Part shown: positions 1 through 10,909 of the stretch, piece by piece
How positions within the stretch are numbered: the first letter of the stretch is position 1
How the letters are laid out: every line of letters starts with the position of its first letter
NCBI GenBank assembly: GCA_001972305.1
Contig: BDDD01005232.1
Span: 8,578-72,577 of the forward strand
Direction of reading: 5' to 3'
DNA: 64,000 bases
From: Cephalotus follicularis
Lineage: Eukaryota > Streptophyta > Magnoliopsida > Oxalidales > Cephalotaceae
Notes under the pieces: generated by a model
Told to the model about the DNA's origin: nothing
Databases searched by the model: none
Seen by the model: the letters and a program-made list of their open reading frames with translations, nothing else
Made by a program: the position numbers and the translations under genes

Positions 1-535
1 CGAGGAACATGCATGAACCACACACACATGTACAAGAACTAGAGCCAAGCTCTTCCTCAGTCTCACATCCCATTACTCAACTGTCAAAGCTCCACACCAT
101 AAGCAAGCCGAGGAGGACACTCACCTACTAAACGCGCAGACTGGTAAGACAGTTCCAACCTCAGATGAGGAACAAGCTCCGGGGAGAAAGAAGAAAGAAA
201 AAGGAAGAAAGGAAACTCAGCTACCTCTCTCTCTCTCAAACGTGAACTGATGGAAGAAGATCACTATCCTTCACATTAGCCAAGGTCAACTAACCAAACT
301 TCTTCAAGAAGCTACACTCTTCCCAAAACACCACTCAAAATATCTTCCACCTCTTCACTCTTCATTTGACACTTGTCCAACACTTTACTTAACACATGTC
401 CAATTCATTATTTAACACATGTCCAAAGGCTTTATGCCACGAGTCCAAAACCGAACCCAAACAAAGGAAAAAGAAAAAGAAAATTTCCCTAAGGCCCAAA
501 CATCAATTTATCCAAAATTAATGCGGGTCGTTACA
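1..535 (-). repeat. 3' LTR of element A (partial)
   Basis: Matches 6841-7379 with few differences. The inner edge at 535 reads TGTAACGACCC on the minus strand and sits directly against a polypurine tract, which fixes the LTR boundary. About 2.4 kb of this LTR lies left of the window. Confidence 0.93.
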
Positions 536-549
536 TCCTCTCCCCCTTT
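536..549 (-). other. Polypurine tract of element A
   Basis: Minus strand reads AAAGGGGGAGAGGA immediately before the LTR start TGTAACG. This is the expected plus-strand primer for reverse transcription. Confidence 0.85.
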
Positions 550-701
550 AATGAATTTTGTCCTCCAAATTCTTGCTATGATCCGAGGAACAGGTCAGGG
601 TAACGTCCCGTCATCTGGTCTTCACGCTCCCACGTAGCTTCCTCTGCTACATGGTTCCTCCACAAGACCTTCACCAAAGGAATGGTCTTGTTCCTCAGCA
701 C

Positions 702-914
702 TTATTCTCGGCGATCAATAATCTGTTTTGGGGCTTCCTCATACGCCAAAACTGGTAGATTTTCCCCGATCAGTACAATCGGCTCAACCAACACATGGGA
801 AGGATCAACAATGTACTTTCTTAGCACGAATACATGGAACACATCATGCACTCTGGCTAACTCTGAAGACAATGCCAGATGATAAGCCACTGGCCGGATC
901 CTCTGCACAAACAT
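702..914 (-). pseudogene. Integrase C-terminal fragment, element A
   Basis: The 70-residue reading frame contains the motif RVHDVFHVFVLRKY followed by a conserved DPSHVL and a YEE-P-x-x-I-x-DR segment. This is the region after the integrase GPF/Y module in plant chromoviruses. The upstream part of the frame reads into the pol segment that normally precedes the integrase zinc finger (GDSALMF, about 915-935), so the HHCC finger and DDE core have been removed by a deletion near 903-915. The frame ends at a stop in the sequence that should lead to the chromodomain-like tail. Confidence 0.85.
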
Positions 915-1021
915 CAGAGCACTGTCACCTCTGATGTGGAAGTCAGTCCGAGAACCTCTTTGACTTGTTTAATTAACTTAGCCAACCACTAGTCGTTCTC
1001 TTGCACTCCTCGGATCTGTTT

Positions 1022-2260
1022 TTACCAAACATACCTCACTCGCAGAGAAGCCAACATTGCTCCACTGTCCTCAGCAGACAGCTCTGCCCTCAAAGATCTC
1101 AACTGTTCCAACATCGGTACATAAACCAACTGTATGTGAGCCAAGGAAACCGAAGACTTCTTGCTCAACGCATCAGCAACCACGTTGGCCTTACCAGGAT
1201 GATACTCAATGGTACAATCATAATCCTTGATGAGCTTGATCCATGTCCTTTGCCTCATGTTCAAATGTGGTTGAGAAGACAGATACTTCAAACTCTGGTG
1301 GTCAGTAAATATCTGGCAGACTTCACCATACAGATAATGACGTCATATCTTCAAAGTAAACACCACCGTAGCTAACTCTAAGTCATGGGTAGGGTAGTTG
1401 AGCTCATGAACCTTCAATTGTCGAGAAGCGTAGGCAATGACTTTCCCTTCTTTCATCAACACGCAACCAAGGCCATACAGAGAAGCATCATTATAAACCA
1501 CAAAACCAACACCTGGAGAAGGAATGGTCAACACTGGAGCTAACGTTAGCCTATCCTTCAACGTCTGGAAGCTCTTCTCATAGTCCTCTGACCATACGAA
1601 CTTCACATCCTTCCTCGTCAACCTTGACAGAGGAGCCGCTATTGCCGAGAATCCCTCAACAAATCTTCGGTAATAGACAACAAGTCCAAGGAAACTGCAC
1701 ACCTCAGGTACGCTCTTAGGTCTCTCCCAAGCTAACACAGCTTCAACCTTCCTCGGGTCCACTTCAACACCTTGACCCGAGATCACATGGCCCAAAAACA
1801 CAACCTTGTCCAACCAAAACTCACACTTACTGAGCTTGGCATACAACTCACGGTTCCTCAAGGTCTACAAAACGATCCTCAGATGTTCCTCGTGCTCGGC
1901 CATGCTCCGCGAGAGCACCATCACATCGTCTATGAACACTACCACAAAAGTGTCCAAGAAAGGTCGGAACACCCGATTCATCAAATCCATGAAAGCATCT
2001 GTTGCATTGGTTAGTCCAAACGGCATAACTGAGAACTCATAGAGACCATACCAAGATCTAAAAGCTGTCTTCAACTGGTGATATCCAGATCGAAGATCTA
2101 TCTTTGAGAACACGCATGCGTTTTGCAACTGGTCAAACAAGTCATCTATCCTCGGTAATGGATACTTGTTATGCACAGTGACCTTATTGAGCTGCCAATA
2201 GTCGATACACAAACACATAGCTCCATCTTTCTTCTTCACGAACAGGACCGGAGCACCCAT
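1022..2260 (-). pseudogene. Reverse transcriptase and RNase H region of pol, element A
   Basis: Read on the minus strand from 2260: the VKKKDG RT block, LCIDYWQLN, the [10 protein letters not shown] block, MPFGLTNA, the catalytic VFIDD near 1930, [13 protein letters not shown], and then the RNase H segment with a degenerate catalytic start (YNDAS where YTDAS is usual). The last part (1291-1022) carries [15 protein letters not shown], the classic RNase H end. In-frame stops interrupt it near 1862 (after HLRIVL) and near 1340. The frame is joined to the protease frame by a one-base deletion near 2255, in the PWG motif. Non-functional. Confidence 0.92.
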
Positions 2261-3098
2261 GGAGAACTGCTAGGCCAGATAAATCCTTTATTCAACAAGT
2301 TTTCCAACTGCACCTTTAACTCCTTCAACTCTACCGGTGCCATACAGTAAGGAGCAAGGGATATAGGAGCTGCACCAGGGATTAACTCAATTTCAAAGTC
2401 TATCTCCCTGTCCGGAGGAGGACCTGGTAACTCATAGGAAAAAACATCAGGGAACTCACAAGCCACGGGTATGTCCTTTACCTCTAGCTTAGACATCCGA
2501 GTGTCTACCACATGAGCTAAGAATCCTTGTGCACCTTTCCTTAAGCTCTTACGTGCAACCATCACCGAAATCATCTTCATAGGTGTCGAGCGTTGCTCGC
2601 AGATTAACTCCATGCCTGACTCGTTGGGAAAACAAAAGGAAACAACCTTTCGTGAACAATCAACCATTGCTCGGTGCCTCACCAACCAATCCATGCCTAG
2701 GATGGCATCAAAATCCTCAATCTTGAATGGGATGAGGTCGGCTATAAAACTCTGCCTCTTAATCATGACATCACAACCTTTGTAGACTTGTCCTACACAG
2801 TAACTCTGGCCTATAGGAATAGATACAGCGATCTCTTCGTCCAAGGAACTTAACACTCCACATGCATGTTGCAAAATGCATGGGCAACAAAAGATAAAGA
2901 GGCTCCTATGTCAAACAAAACCGTGGCATCCCTGCCAAAGATAAGATCCTTACCTATAGCCACATCCGCCGATCCAAGAGCATCCTGTCTATTCAGAGCA
3001 TAGACTCTGGCAGTCGCTGCAGGTCTACCTTGTTGACAGCTACCACTGGCCTTGGATGAACCCACTTGACAAGCCATTGATCCATCTCTGGCTCCCAC
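2236..3098 (-). pseudogene. Aspartic protease and start of RT, element A
   Basis: Two overlapping minus-strand frames (3098-2850 and 2874-2236) make one protease region. The active-site motif is degraded to LFDIGASLSFVA where DTGA or DSGA is expected. Downstream are the ILGMDWL motif typical of gypsy retropepsins, FPDVFSYELPGPPP and the connection APISLAPYCMAPVELKELK leading into RT. A frameshift near 2855 separates the active site from the rest. Confidence 0.88.
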
Positions 3099-3160
3099 GG
3101 ATTGTCTACTCGAAGCAGCAGGTCCAGGTGTCGTCGGGGCTTGCTGAGCCTATGGATAAT

Positions 3161-4295
3161 TCATCTTGATATGTTCAACGTGGTCACACTGGAAACACTC
3201 CTGGGTCTCTGTTCTACAGTTGCCAAAGTGAGAACGACCACACCTCTGGCACCTTGGAGGTTTTTGAGAAGCTGATGAACTCTGATGCGTGCTCTACCGT
3301 GCACCACTGGCTGTAGGATAATTCGTCTGCTACGGAGAAAATATACCCTGCCCATCAAACTTGGCCTATCCTCGGTTTCCACTGTCGGCTTGTTTGTGGG
3401 AGAAACGCTTCCTCCGTTTTCCTTGTCCTTGGGAGGAACCCTCCCCTTGAGCAGTCTGCTGTCCATCTCTCTTATGTCCTTTGTCCTGCCGGTTCCTCTG
3501 CTCTGTGCGACTTTGTTAAACTCTCTTGGTAGATTCCACCAAATCGTCGAAGATAGTCCAATTTGTTGCTGCCACAGTATGTCTCACCTCAGGCCTCAAC
3601 CCATCCAAGAATTTCTCACACCTCTCCTCTTGGTCTACAACCAACGCTGGAGCAAAGTGAGACAACTCCATAAAATGGTATTCATATTGCGTCACAGTCA
3701 TGTTCCCCTGACGTAAGTGCAAGAACTCTCTCCTATTCTCTTTTACAAAAGTAGCCGGGAAGAAGTACTACCGAAACTCGCTTTTGAAAACATCCCAAGT
3801 GATCGCCGCAACATCGGCATGCCTAGCTTGGAGAGCTTCCCACCATCGAAGAGAATTCTTCCTTACCAAGAAGATTACAAGTCCAACACGTGAGTCGTCG
3901 GAAACTCCCATCTGTACAAAGATCATCTCAAGATGATTCAGCCATGCCTCTACATCCGCTGGATCGTCCGTACCCTCAAAGGTTGTAGCGCCTAAATGTT
4001 GCAGACGTTCAACTGGTAGAACTTGAGGTCTAGAGCCACTCAACGCTTGTGTTATCATCGTAGCAAACTACATCCATTCAGCTTGATTACCCATACCAAT
4101 CGGAGGAGGTACCTGTACTGCTGACCGTGCTGCTGGTACCTCAACTGCCACTACCGGTCCAGTCTCTTGTCCAACCACCCTAGGGTTTGCCTGCACACCA
4201 GGCTCAATAGGAGGCAGTTCTTGATCCACATGTGGTGGGGAGGTTTCTCTTCCTCTGACCCGACCATGTCCCCTGGGTTGACGCTGAAGCACCAT
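3161..4295 (-). pseudogene. gag, element A
   Basis: Starts at the minus-strand ATG at 4295. It contains the retrotransposon gag core (GATTFEGTDDPADVEAWLNH, then RWWEALQA, FPATFV, FLHLRQGNMTV-x-QYE, FLDGLRPEV) over about 4000-3550, followed by a basic stretch and a CX2C-type zinc knuckle region near 3170-3250. The frame is interrupted by stops near 4066 and 3766 and by a frameshift between 3516 and 3466. Family knowledge: gag forms the virus-like particle. Confidence 0.88.
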
Positions 4296-4402
4296 CTACC
4301 TTCACATGCAAGGTTAGAGTATTTCTAACAAGTATACTACATGAAATGCATGCAATGCATACCCCAAAAGTCCCCAAAGAAAAACACAAGGAAACTAAAC
4401 CT

Positions 4403-4420
4403 GTCTCTGATACACAAAGA
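4403..4420 (-). other. Primer binding site of element A (degenerate iMet type)
   Basis: Minus strand reads TGTATCAGAGAC just after the LTR end TGTCA at 4421. It resembles the initiator-Met site TGGTATCAGAGC with one base missing. It places the 5' LTR end at 4421. Confidence 0.7.
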
Positions 4421-7379
4421 TGACACGCCCCGTTCCCGACCACCCTCGCCGGAGGACGGCCGTGCCAGGAGGATGGATCCTCCATTTGGATCCCTAACCT
4501 CGACACCAAACACCAACACTACAGCCTAACACTCAAGGCCAGGAGAGCAGACATGGAAACAAGCTGTAGAGGAGAACCAAGCTCTCCAAAGAAACACGTA
4601 CTCTAAGGCATTAAAACAAGGTAACACCCGAGCACAGGAAACGACATCGTATAGCTAAGCCTTAAGACTGGGATCAACTCTAAGTCCCGGGGACAAACGC
4701 CTTGCAAAAGACAACAACCCTAGGTCCTCCAAACGTTCAACTTACACTAAGGTGATAAGATCTCACAACATTTGAGCACTCAAAAGATCCACATGGGTTC
4801 ATACATCAAAACATCTCAAGGAACTTCACTGGTCAGGGGTCGGGAGGTTGGGCTAAACTAAGGAAAAACCACCAAACTCTTACCTAATGCCTGCGAGCTA
4901 CGTCCGAGGACAAACACCCAAGGACACCACCGGATTTCAACTCTAAGGTCAAACTAACCCGATCTGAAAGGCCAACTTAAGGTCTTCCGAGTCTATGAAC
5001 CTCACCACCCTCTCCTCGGTATCTCGGCAGAGGTGCAAGCAGCTTCCTAAAGGTCCGAGAAGGATCTCCTATGTTCTCACCTAAGGCATGGGCCGAGGAG
5101 GCCTACTCCGCTACCAGGGTCAGAGGACTCCCAAGCACACACTTTGGTCATCTTGGCGTCTATATGCTTAGAGAAAAACATCCATATCAATCAGAAGAAG
5201 ATCACATAACGTAAATAAGCATATAAAAACATCAAGTAACCATACATGACCCCCTGGAAAAATACCTCAAATTACTGAGGACGCTTATCCTCTAAGATTC
5301 GTATACAGACATGATAAAAAGAGATTACAGATCTTAAAATTATAAATCTATACAAAACCCCAAGAATGCCCCAAATGCATGAAGGTTGTGCATGGCCGAG
5401 GAGCCATCCTAAGGTGCTTGCGTCAGACGTCAACCTCTGTCAACACTCTTTCTCTTAGTGGATCTCAAGAACTCTGCAACCCTGCTTCCTCTGCAAACAA
5501 AACTGAGAGGGGATTTGTCCAACTGATTAGTGAGTAAGATTAGGAAACTTCCTGAGTAACACACCACCACTGGGTGCTAAGACCAAGGTAACGTGCCATG
5601 CCCCAACTGGGTTGAGGACACCACATATTCACTGTTCAAAAAGAATAAGGCAGAGGTGAACATGTATATAAATATCAACAATAAAAGAGAGTCCAAGGAG
5701 ATGTTATAGCTACCAAACTCAATGACTGACCTCAAGGAAAGATAGTAGCAACAAGTTATAACAAATATGCCAAGGATCCGAGGATCAACAAAATCATCAA
5801 GACTCCAAGGATCAGCAATTATCAAGAGGACTATTGGTACTGCATCAATCACAAGCACAATCCCACACACACATGCACACATCATACTCACACATTTCCA
5901 TAGCCGGAACTACCTCGACAAACACAAGTAATAGCTCCGTTGAAATCCATCAACGTGGTCATGGGCTACAGGACTGTACACATCCCTTATATACGCATAT
6001 AGATACCCACTTCCAAAGCACAGTATGAACATCGATGGAAGGGCTACGCAAGCACTCCTTCGTCGGCAATCACACATTGGCGCACCTCACTACATGAATA
6101 TCGATCGAAGAGCTATGCAAGCACACCCTCGTCGGTAATCACGAGTTCAATACTACACCATATGAACATGAATCAAGGAGATACCTTGCCGATAATCATA
6201 TAGCATTAATATCATCCAAGGGGCCTACGAATCACCGATCAGCTATACCCTTGTCGAGATGACAGAGGAGAACTTCGGCTAAGAGGTAAGTGTATCACCA
6301 CTGAGACTATCTCGACCGACAATCTCATGTCTGAGGACTCCATCATGGCCTGACTAAAGAAAGTAGTGGATCCTCAGCTTCTCCCACACATCATTCCGTC
6401 ATAGACCAACGAAATGAGCAGATCCGGGTATGGAACCCAAGCACAGTCACACCCAACAGTTCATCATAGACAATGGCACCGCTGAATGGAATTGGGATCG
6501 AATGCCCAGTCCTGTGCTAGCCATAACGGGTCTCATCACATCCAAGTACCAGTAACCAGTATCCAAGGAAACAAGAACACAGAATATCAAGAAAAGCATG
6601 AATACTCAATAACAGGGGACACACATCAACCCAAGACATCAAGCAACTCAGCTCAAAAATAGTATTCACATGCAATATTTAGAAATAAACTCTCAGTATC
6701 AAAAGATAGGAAAGGAAAACATCCCACTCACTAGTATTTGTTGTCCTCTGCTAGCTTCGCTGTTGTGCGGACTCCACGCCTGGATCCTCCTCTACAAGAT
6801 CAACACACACAGCTTAGCCATAACTAACCAACAAACATCTGAGGAACATGCATGAACCACACACACATGTACAAGAACTAGAGCCAAGCTCTTCCTCGGT
6901 CTCAGAACCCATTACTCAACCGTCAAAGCTCCACACCATAACCAAGCCGAGGAGGACACTCACCTGCTAAACGCGTAGACTAGTAAGGCAGTTCCAATCT
7001 CATATGACGAACAAGCTCCAAGGAGAAAGAAGAAAGAAGAAGGATGAAAGAAAACTCAGCAAGGCTCCCTCTCTCTCTCTCAAATGTGAACTGATGGAAG
7101 AAGATCACTATCCTTCACATTAGCAAAGGTCAACTAACCAAACTTCTTCAAGAAGCTACACTCTTCCCAAAACACCACTCAAAATATCTTCCACCTCTTC
7201 ACTCTTCATTTGACACTTGTCCAACACTTTACTTAACACATGTCCAATTCATTATTTAACACATGTCCAAAGGCTTTATGCCACAAGTCCAAAACCGAAC
7301 CCAAACAAAGGAAAAAGAAAAAGAAAATTTCCCCAAGGCCCAAACATCAATTTATCCAAAATTAATGCGGGTCGTTAGA
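4421..7379 (-). repeat. 5' LTR of element A (2.96 kb)
   Basis: Bounded by TGTCA (minus-strand end, 4421-4425) next to the PBS and by the shared LTR start at 7379. The start reads TCTAACG here and TGTAACG in the other copy, one substitution. The LTR contains many short CCGAGGA/TCCTCGG elements and an imperfect tandem array at 6024-6215. No host gene is visible in it. Confidence 0.85.
6024..6215. repeat. Imperfect tandem array inside LTR A (about 68-bp unit, nearly 3 copies)
   Basis: Three successive units begin with a TATGAACAT-like start at about 6024, 6093 and 6161 and share a segment ending in GTCGGYAATCA or its decayed form. The third unit is the most diverged. Confidence 0.75.
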
Positions 7380-7640
7380 CAATATGCTTAACATGATTAA
7401 GTAATCAAGGAGTTTGACTTTCTTAATTTAAACATGGATAAATAATAAAGTAGTGACTTAATTATCCAAACTCTACCTAATTTTTTTTAGCTTTATGAAA
7501 TTTCTAAAAGGAAGTTCGAGAAAGGAAAGACATCAATTTTCTTGTATGATAGACCTCCAAGAATGGATGGGCAATAAAAACTCTTGAGAAGATTTATGCG
7601 CCCTTGCAAGAAAACGATGATTTCAAGAAGGCAATTACCA

Positions 7641-7890
7641 CTATAGGAGGACATGCATTTCCATATAGGAAAGTAAGGTCATTGGAAGAGAACAAACCTT
7701 AAGAAGGTATTTCTGACTTATGCTATGTTGAGAACAAAACATTAAACACAACATATAACATAAGTGAATTATACATTTGGCATTTATGGTTAGGGCATAT
7801 TGATGATGATAAAATTTATAAGCTGATAAAAATAAATATTGATTTATTTGATTATGAATCAAATTCAACTTATGAATCCTATCTCATGGG
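7641..7890 (+). pseudogene. Ty1/copia polyprotein scrap (GAG-pre-integrase zinc finger region)
   Basis: Plus-strand translation near 7770-7890 gives a WHLWLGHIDDDKIYKL segment followed by YESNSTYESYLMGNMT. This is a decayed form of the copia pre-integrase HHCC region (LWH-x-RLGH ... CESC-LxGKMT) with cysteines lost. It is cut off at 7900 by the LTR of the Sirevirus element, so it is the older resident. 7380-7640 holds no other recognisable feature. Confidence 0.7.
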
Positions 7891-8054
7891 TAATATGACC
7901 TGTTGGCCCTTGCCACCTCTTTAAATGTTTTAAAGATTGATATTTCGATGATTAGCAAACGTGGAATACATGTATGCATATTTTTCTGACTTACAAACTC
8001 ATATACATACCTGAATTAATGTCCAAAGTGTTGCAAAGCTCAATAATTCAGGTG

Positions 8055-8570
8055 CAGGCCAAAACAGCCGACTGCCCAAGATGAACAACCGCCTGTTTGA
8101 GTTGAGTAGCCGACTGTCTGAGGATGAGTAGCTAACTGAAAATACAAGAAATCCCAGAAACTGGAATTGCACTCCATCCAGCCGACTGGAACAGGGGTCC
8201 AGCCGATTGCCGAAGTGAAACAGCCGACTGCCCAGAATTGCCAGCCGACTGTCCAGTTAGTCCAATTGCCTTTTGGAAATCCTCTATCATTTAACCAGCT
8301 AACTAGAACAGGGGACCAACCGACTGATCAGAGAAAACAACCGACTATCCAGACCTACCAGTTGACTATCAGCAATTGTCAAAATTAGATCAGTAGATTT
8401 TTGGAGATCATCTTTCCTTTCACCAGCCGACTGAAACAGGGATACATCCGACTGTTTAGGCAAAACAGCCGACTGTTAAGATCAACCAGCCGACTACTTG
8501 CACCAACGGCTATAATCAGAAATATGCGCCATCGGCTCCAGCTGACTACCAAGGTAATCTAGCGGACTGG
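8055..8570 (+). repeat. Array of about 18 degenerate CAGCCGACTG motifs in U3 of the Sirevirus LTR
   Basis: Motif copies recur every 15-45 bases, for example at 8065, 8221, 8242, 8424 and 8466. Eight contain exact GCCGAC and two contain ACCGAC, so ten match RCCGAC, the core of the plant DRE/CRT element bound by DREB/CBF factors. The array ends about 40 bp before the TATA box. Palindromic repeats upstream of TATA are, as I recall, a reported Sirevirus trait. Confidence 0.85.
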
Positions 8571-8611
8571 AATGAGTCTGACTTTCAAAAATAGATCCAT
8601 TAGAGCATGTC

Positions 8612-8619
8612 TTTATAAG
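8612..8619 (+). promoter_or_regulatory. TATA box of the Sirevirus LTR
   Basis: TTTATAAG lies directly after the motif array and well before the PBS, the expected position for the LTR promoter. Transcription would start near 8640. Confidence 0.65.
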
Positions 8620-8879
8620 CAAAAGTGAGGTATCTTACTCAGTAGACCAAGCAAGACAATACTCAATTCTTTAAAAGCAACTCAGGCTATATACACAACA
8701 TTCTCAATACCAAAAGAGATCAAAATCAAGCAATTCTATATATTACAAAGCACTTATTCTTGTAACTCATATTATTAGAGATTTGTACGTATTGAGATAA
8801 ACTGTGTACAAATTCTCTGTGAATTTGTACACACTAAACACTTTTAATTACTTGTAAATAAGAGAGGTAGTCTCTTGTA

Positions 8880-9035
8880 TAGCTCGGTTGGAGCAAAGAT
8901 TGAAATTGCTCTGTTGGAGCAAAACTATTGAAGCTCGGTTGCAGTTTCAAGCTCGGTGGGAGCAAACCTGTAATCACTTGGTTGAAGTGAAAGTTGTTGA
9001 AGCTCGGTTGGAGTTTCAAGCCCAGTTGGGGCATA
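8880..9035 (+). repeat. Short direct repeats (GCTCGGTTGGAG type) in the LTR leader
   Basis: About six imperfect copies of a GCTCGGTTGGAGCAAA-like unit, several followed by TTTCAAG, lie between the inferred transcription start and the PBS. Confidence 0.75.
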
Positions 9036-9232
9036 CTAGTGAAATACTCAAGGGGAGGCCTTGGGGAGTGAACGTAGGTGGTTTGCTGAACCACTATATA
9101 TTTGTTTACAATTCTCTCAACCTTACACTATTTAAATTTTGCAATTGTGTGATTGATTTTGAATTATTTTTAGTTTATTTCCTAGTATAATTTTTATAAG
9201 TCTATTAACCCCCCTTCTAGACTTCCTACAAT

Positions 9233-9244
9233 TGGTATTAGAGC
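9233..9244 (+). other. Primer binding site (initiator-Met tRNA)
   Basis: TGGTATTAGAGC lies two bases after the LTR end CCTACA. It differs from the iMet complement TGGTATCAGAGC at one base. Confidence 0.85.
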
Positions 9245-9290
9245 TTGTGTGCTCATATTTTTCTAAGATTAGCATCTTGAGTAAAATATC

Positions 9291-10874
9291 ATGGCATCTA
9301 CTAGCATTAATAATCAAACTAGAAATTATGATGATGTTTCTGAATTTAAGGTACCATTATTTAGAGGTGATGATTTTCCCTATTGGAAAAATCGTATGAA
9401 AATTTACCTTAAAGCTAAAGACTTCAAAAATATGCTTAATGTTAAAAATGGTTCTCACATCCCTATGAAAATGAATGATAAAACCGAACTCCTTGTTAAA
9501 ACTGAAGATGAATGGGATGAGGAAGATTTCAAGAAAATGACCATAGATAACAAAGCCTTAAATATTTTGCTTGTGTCTTTGGATAAAGCTGAGTACAATC
9601 TTGTTAGAAGATGTACCTCCGCACATGAAGTGTGGAAATTTCTCATTCTCACCCACGAGGGTACCGAGCAAGTTAAAAATGCTAAACTTGCTTTGTTAAA
9701 TAGAGACTATGAATTATTTAAGATGCAACCCAATGAATCGATCAAGAATTTATATAATCGATTACTTGATATTACTAATGCTCTTCTTGGTCTTGGGAAG
9801 GTATTTGGAAAAGATGAGCTTGTTAGGAAATTTCTTGGGTGACTCAATGATGAATGGGAACCAAAAGTCACAGCAATTAAGGAATCAAAGGACCTAAAGA
9901 CAATGGATATTCAAGTACTGCTTGGATCTCTTATGACCCATGAAGTTAAATTGAACAAGAAATCGAACACCCTAGAGGAGAAAAAGCCTCAAGAAGAAAG
10001 GAGGAGAGAGATATCTCTCAAAAGTAATCACAAGGAAGAAATCTCTAGTGATGAGGAGCTAGAAGAAGAAGACTATGTCCTCTTTACGAAAAGATTCACA
10101 AAATTCGCAAAGATGAACAAATCTAGGAGATTCTTAAAGAAGAATCCAAACAAAGGAGATGTAAGCAAGATGGATCCTCCTACTTGCTTTGAGTGTAACA
10201 AACTGGGACACATCAAGGCAGATTGTCCACAATTAAAGAAAAATGAATTCTTCAAGAAGAAAGCTCTCAAACCATGGCACCTAAGTGATGATGACTCATC
10301 CGATGAGGAAGTCATCGAACAAGTAGCCAACCTATGCTTCATGGCAACAAGTGATAATGAGGAGAGTGACAATGAGGTAGATGATTCTTATACTTTTGGT
10401 GAATTACAATTTGCATTTGATGAATTGCTAATTGAATTTAAAAAGAAATGCTCTCAATACTCTTCACTAAAGAAAAATATAGCTGGCATTGAAAATGAGA
10501 AGGACGTGCTAATTATTGAAAATGAGCAATTGAAAATTGATATTAATATTTTGAAAAGTGAAGTTGCTAAAAAGGATGTATGTGTAGAAAACCCTACTTC
10601 TTGTGCAAATATAGACCTAGAAAAGGAAGTAGAAACTCTTAAAGAAAAGAATGTGAACCTAGAAAAATCCTTTAGTAAATTCATAATAAGTAGCATGAAA
10701 TTAGAAGAAATGCTTGCTATTCAAAGACCTTACCTTGATAAAACCAGTATAGGTTATGTTCATTTAGAAGTTAAAACAAAATTGAAGAATGCTAAAATGA
10801 GACCTACTTGCATATATTGTCACAAGATAGGACATGTTGTTAGCAAATGTTTTAAAATGATTGCTCATTCTTAA
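9291..10874 (+). pseudogene. gag of the Sirevirus element (one internal stop)
   Basis: Starts MASTSINNQ at 9291, 46 bp after the PBS. The N-terminal half has the copia gag fold (VPLFRGDDFPYWKNRMKIYL near residues 22-41, then KALNILLVSLDKAEYNLV). The second half has an acidic and lysine-rich stretch, zinc knuckle 1 (CFECNKLGHIKADC, about 10190), a long region rich in K/E/L/I/N likely to form a coiled coil, and zinc knuckle 2 (CIYCHKIGHVVSKC, about 10812). One in-frame TGA at 9840-9842 is the only break, and the frame resumes unchanged. The long coiled-coil C-terminus is characteristic of Sirevirus gag. Confidence 0.92.
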
Positions 10875-10909
10875 TCCCATGTCCATTCTCTGGCTAGACC
10901 TTCTCCACA

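Larger units (their letters stand above)
1..7379 (-). mobile_element. Ty3/gypsy LTR retrotransposon A (left LTR truncated by window edge)
   Basis: Direct repeats at 1-535 and 6841-7379 are near-identical and mark the same end of two LTRs. On the minus strand the order is 5' LTR (7379 to 4421), primer binding site, gag, protease, RT, RNase H, integrase C-terminus, polypurine tract, 3' LTR. The gag and pol motifs are of chromovirus type (Tekay/Del-like by eye). The interior (536-4420) is only 3.9 kb because the integrase core is missing, and every ORF is broken, so the copy is non-autonomous. The target duplication cannot be tested because the left end lies outside the window. Confidence 0.93.
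7901..9230 (+). repeat. 5' LTR of the Sirevirus element (1330 bp)
   Basis: Begins TGTTGG at 7901 and ends CCTACA at 9230, two bases before a primer binding site. It contains a dense motif array (8055-8570), a TATA box just downstream (8612-8619) and a second repeat block in the likely transcribed part (8880-9035). Confidence 0.88.
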
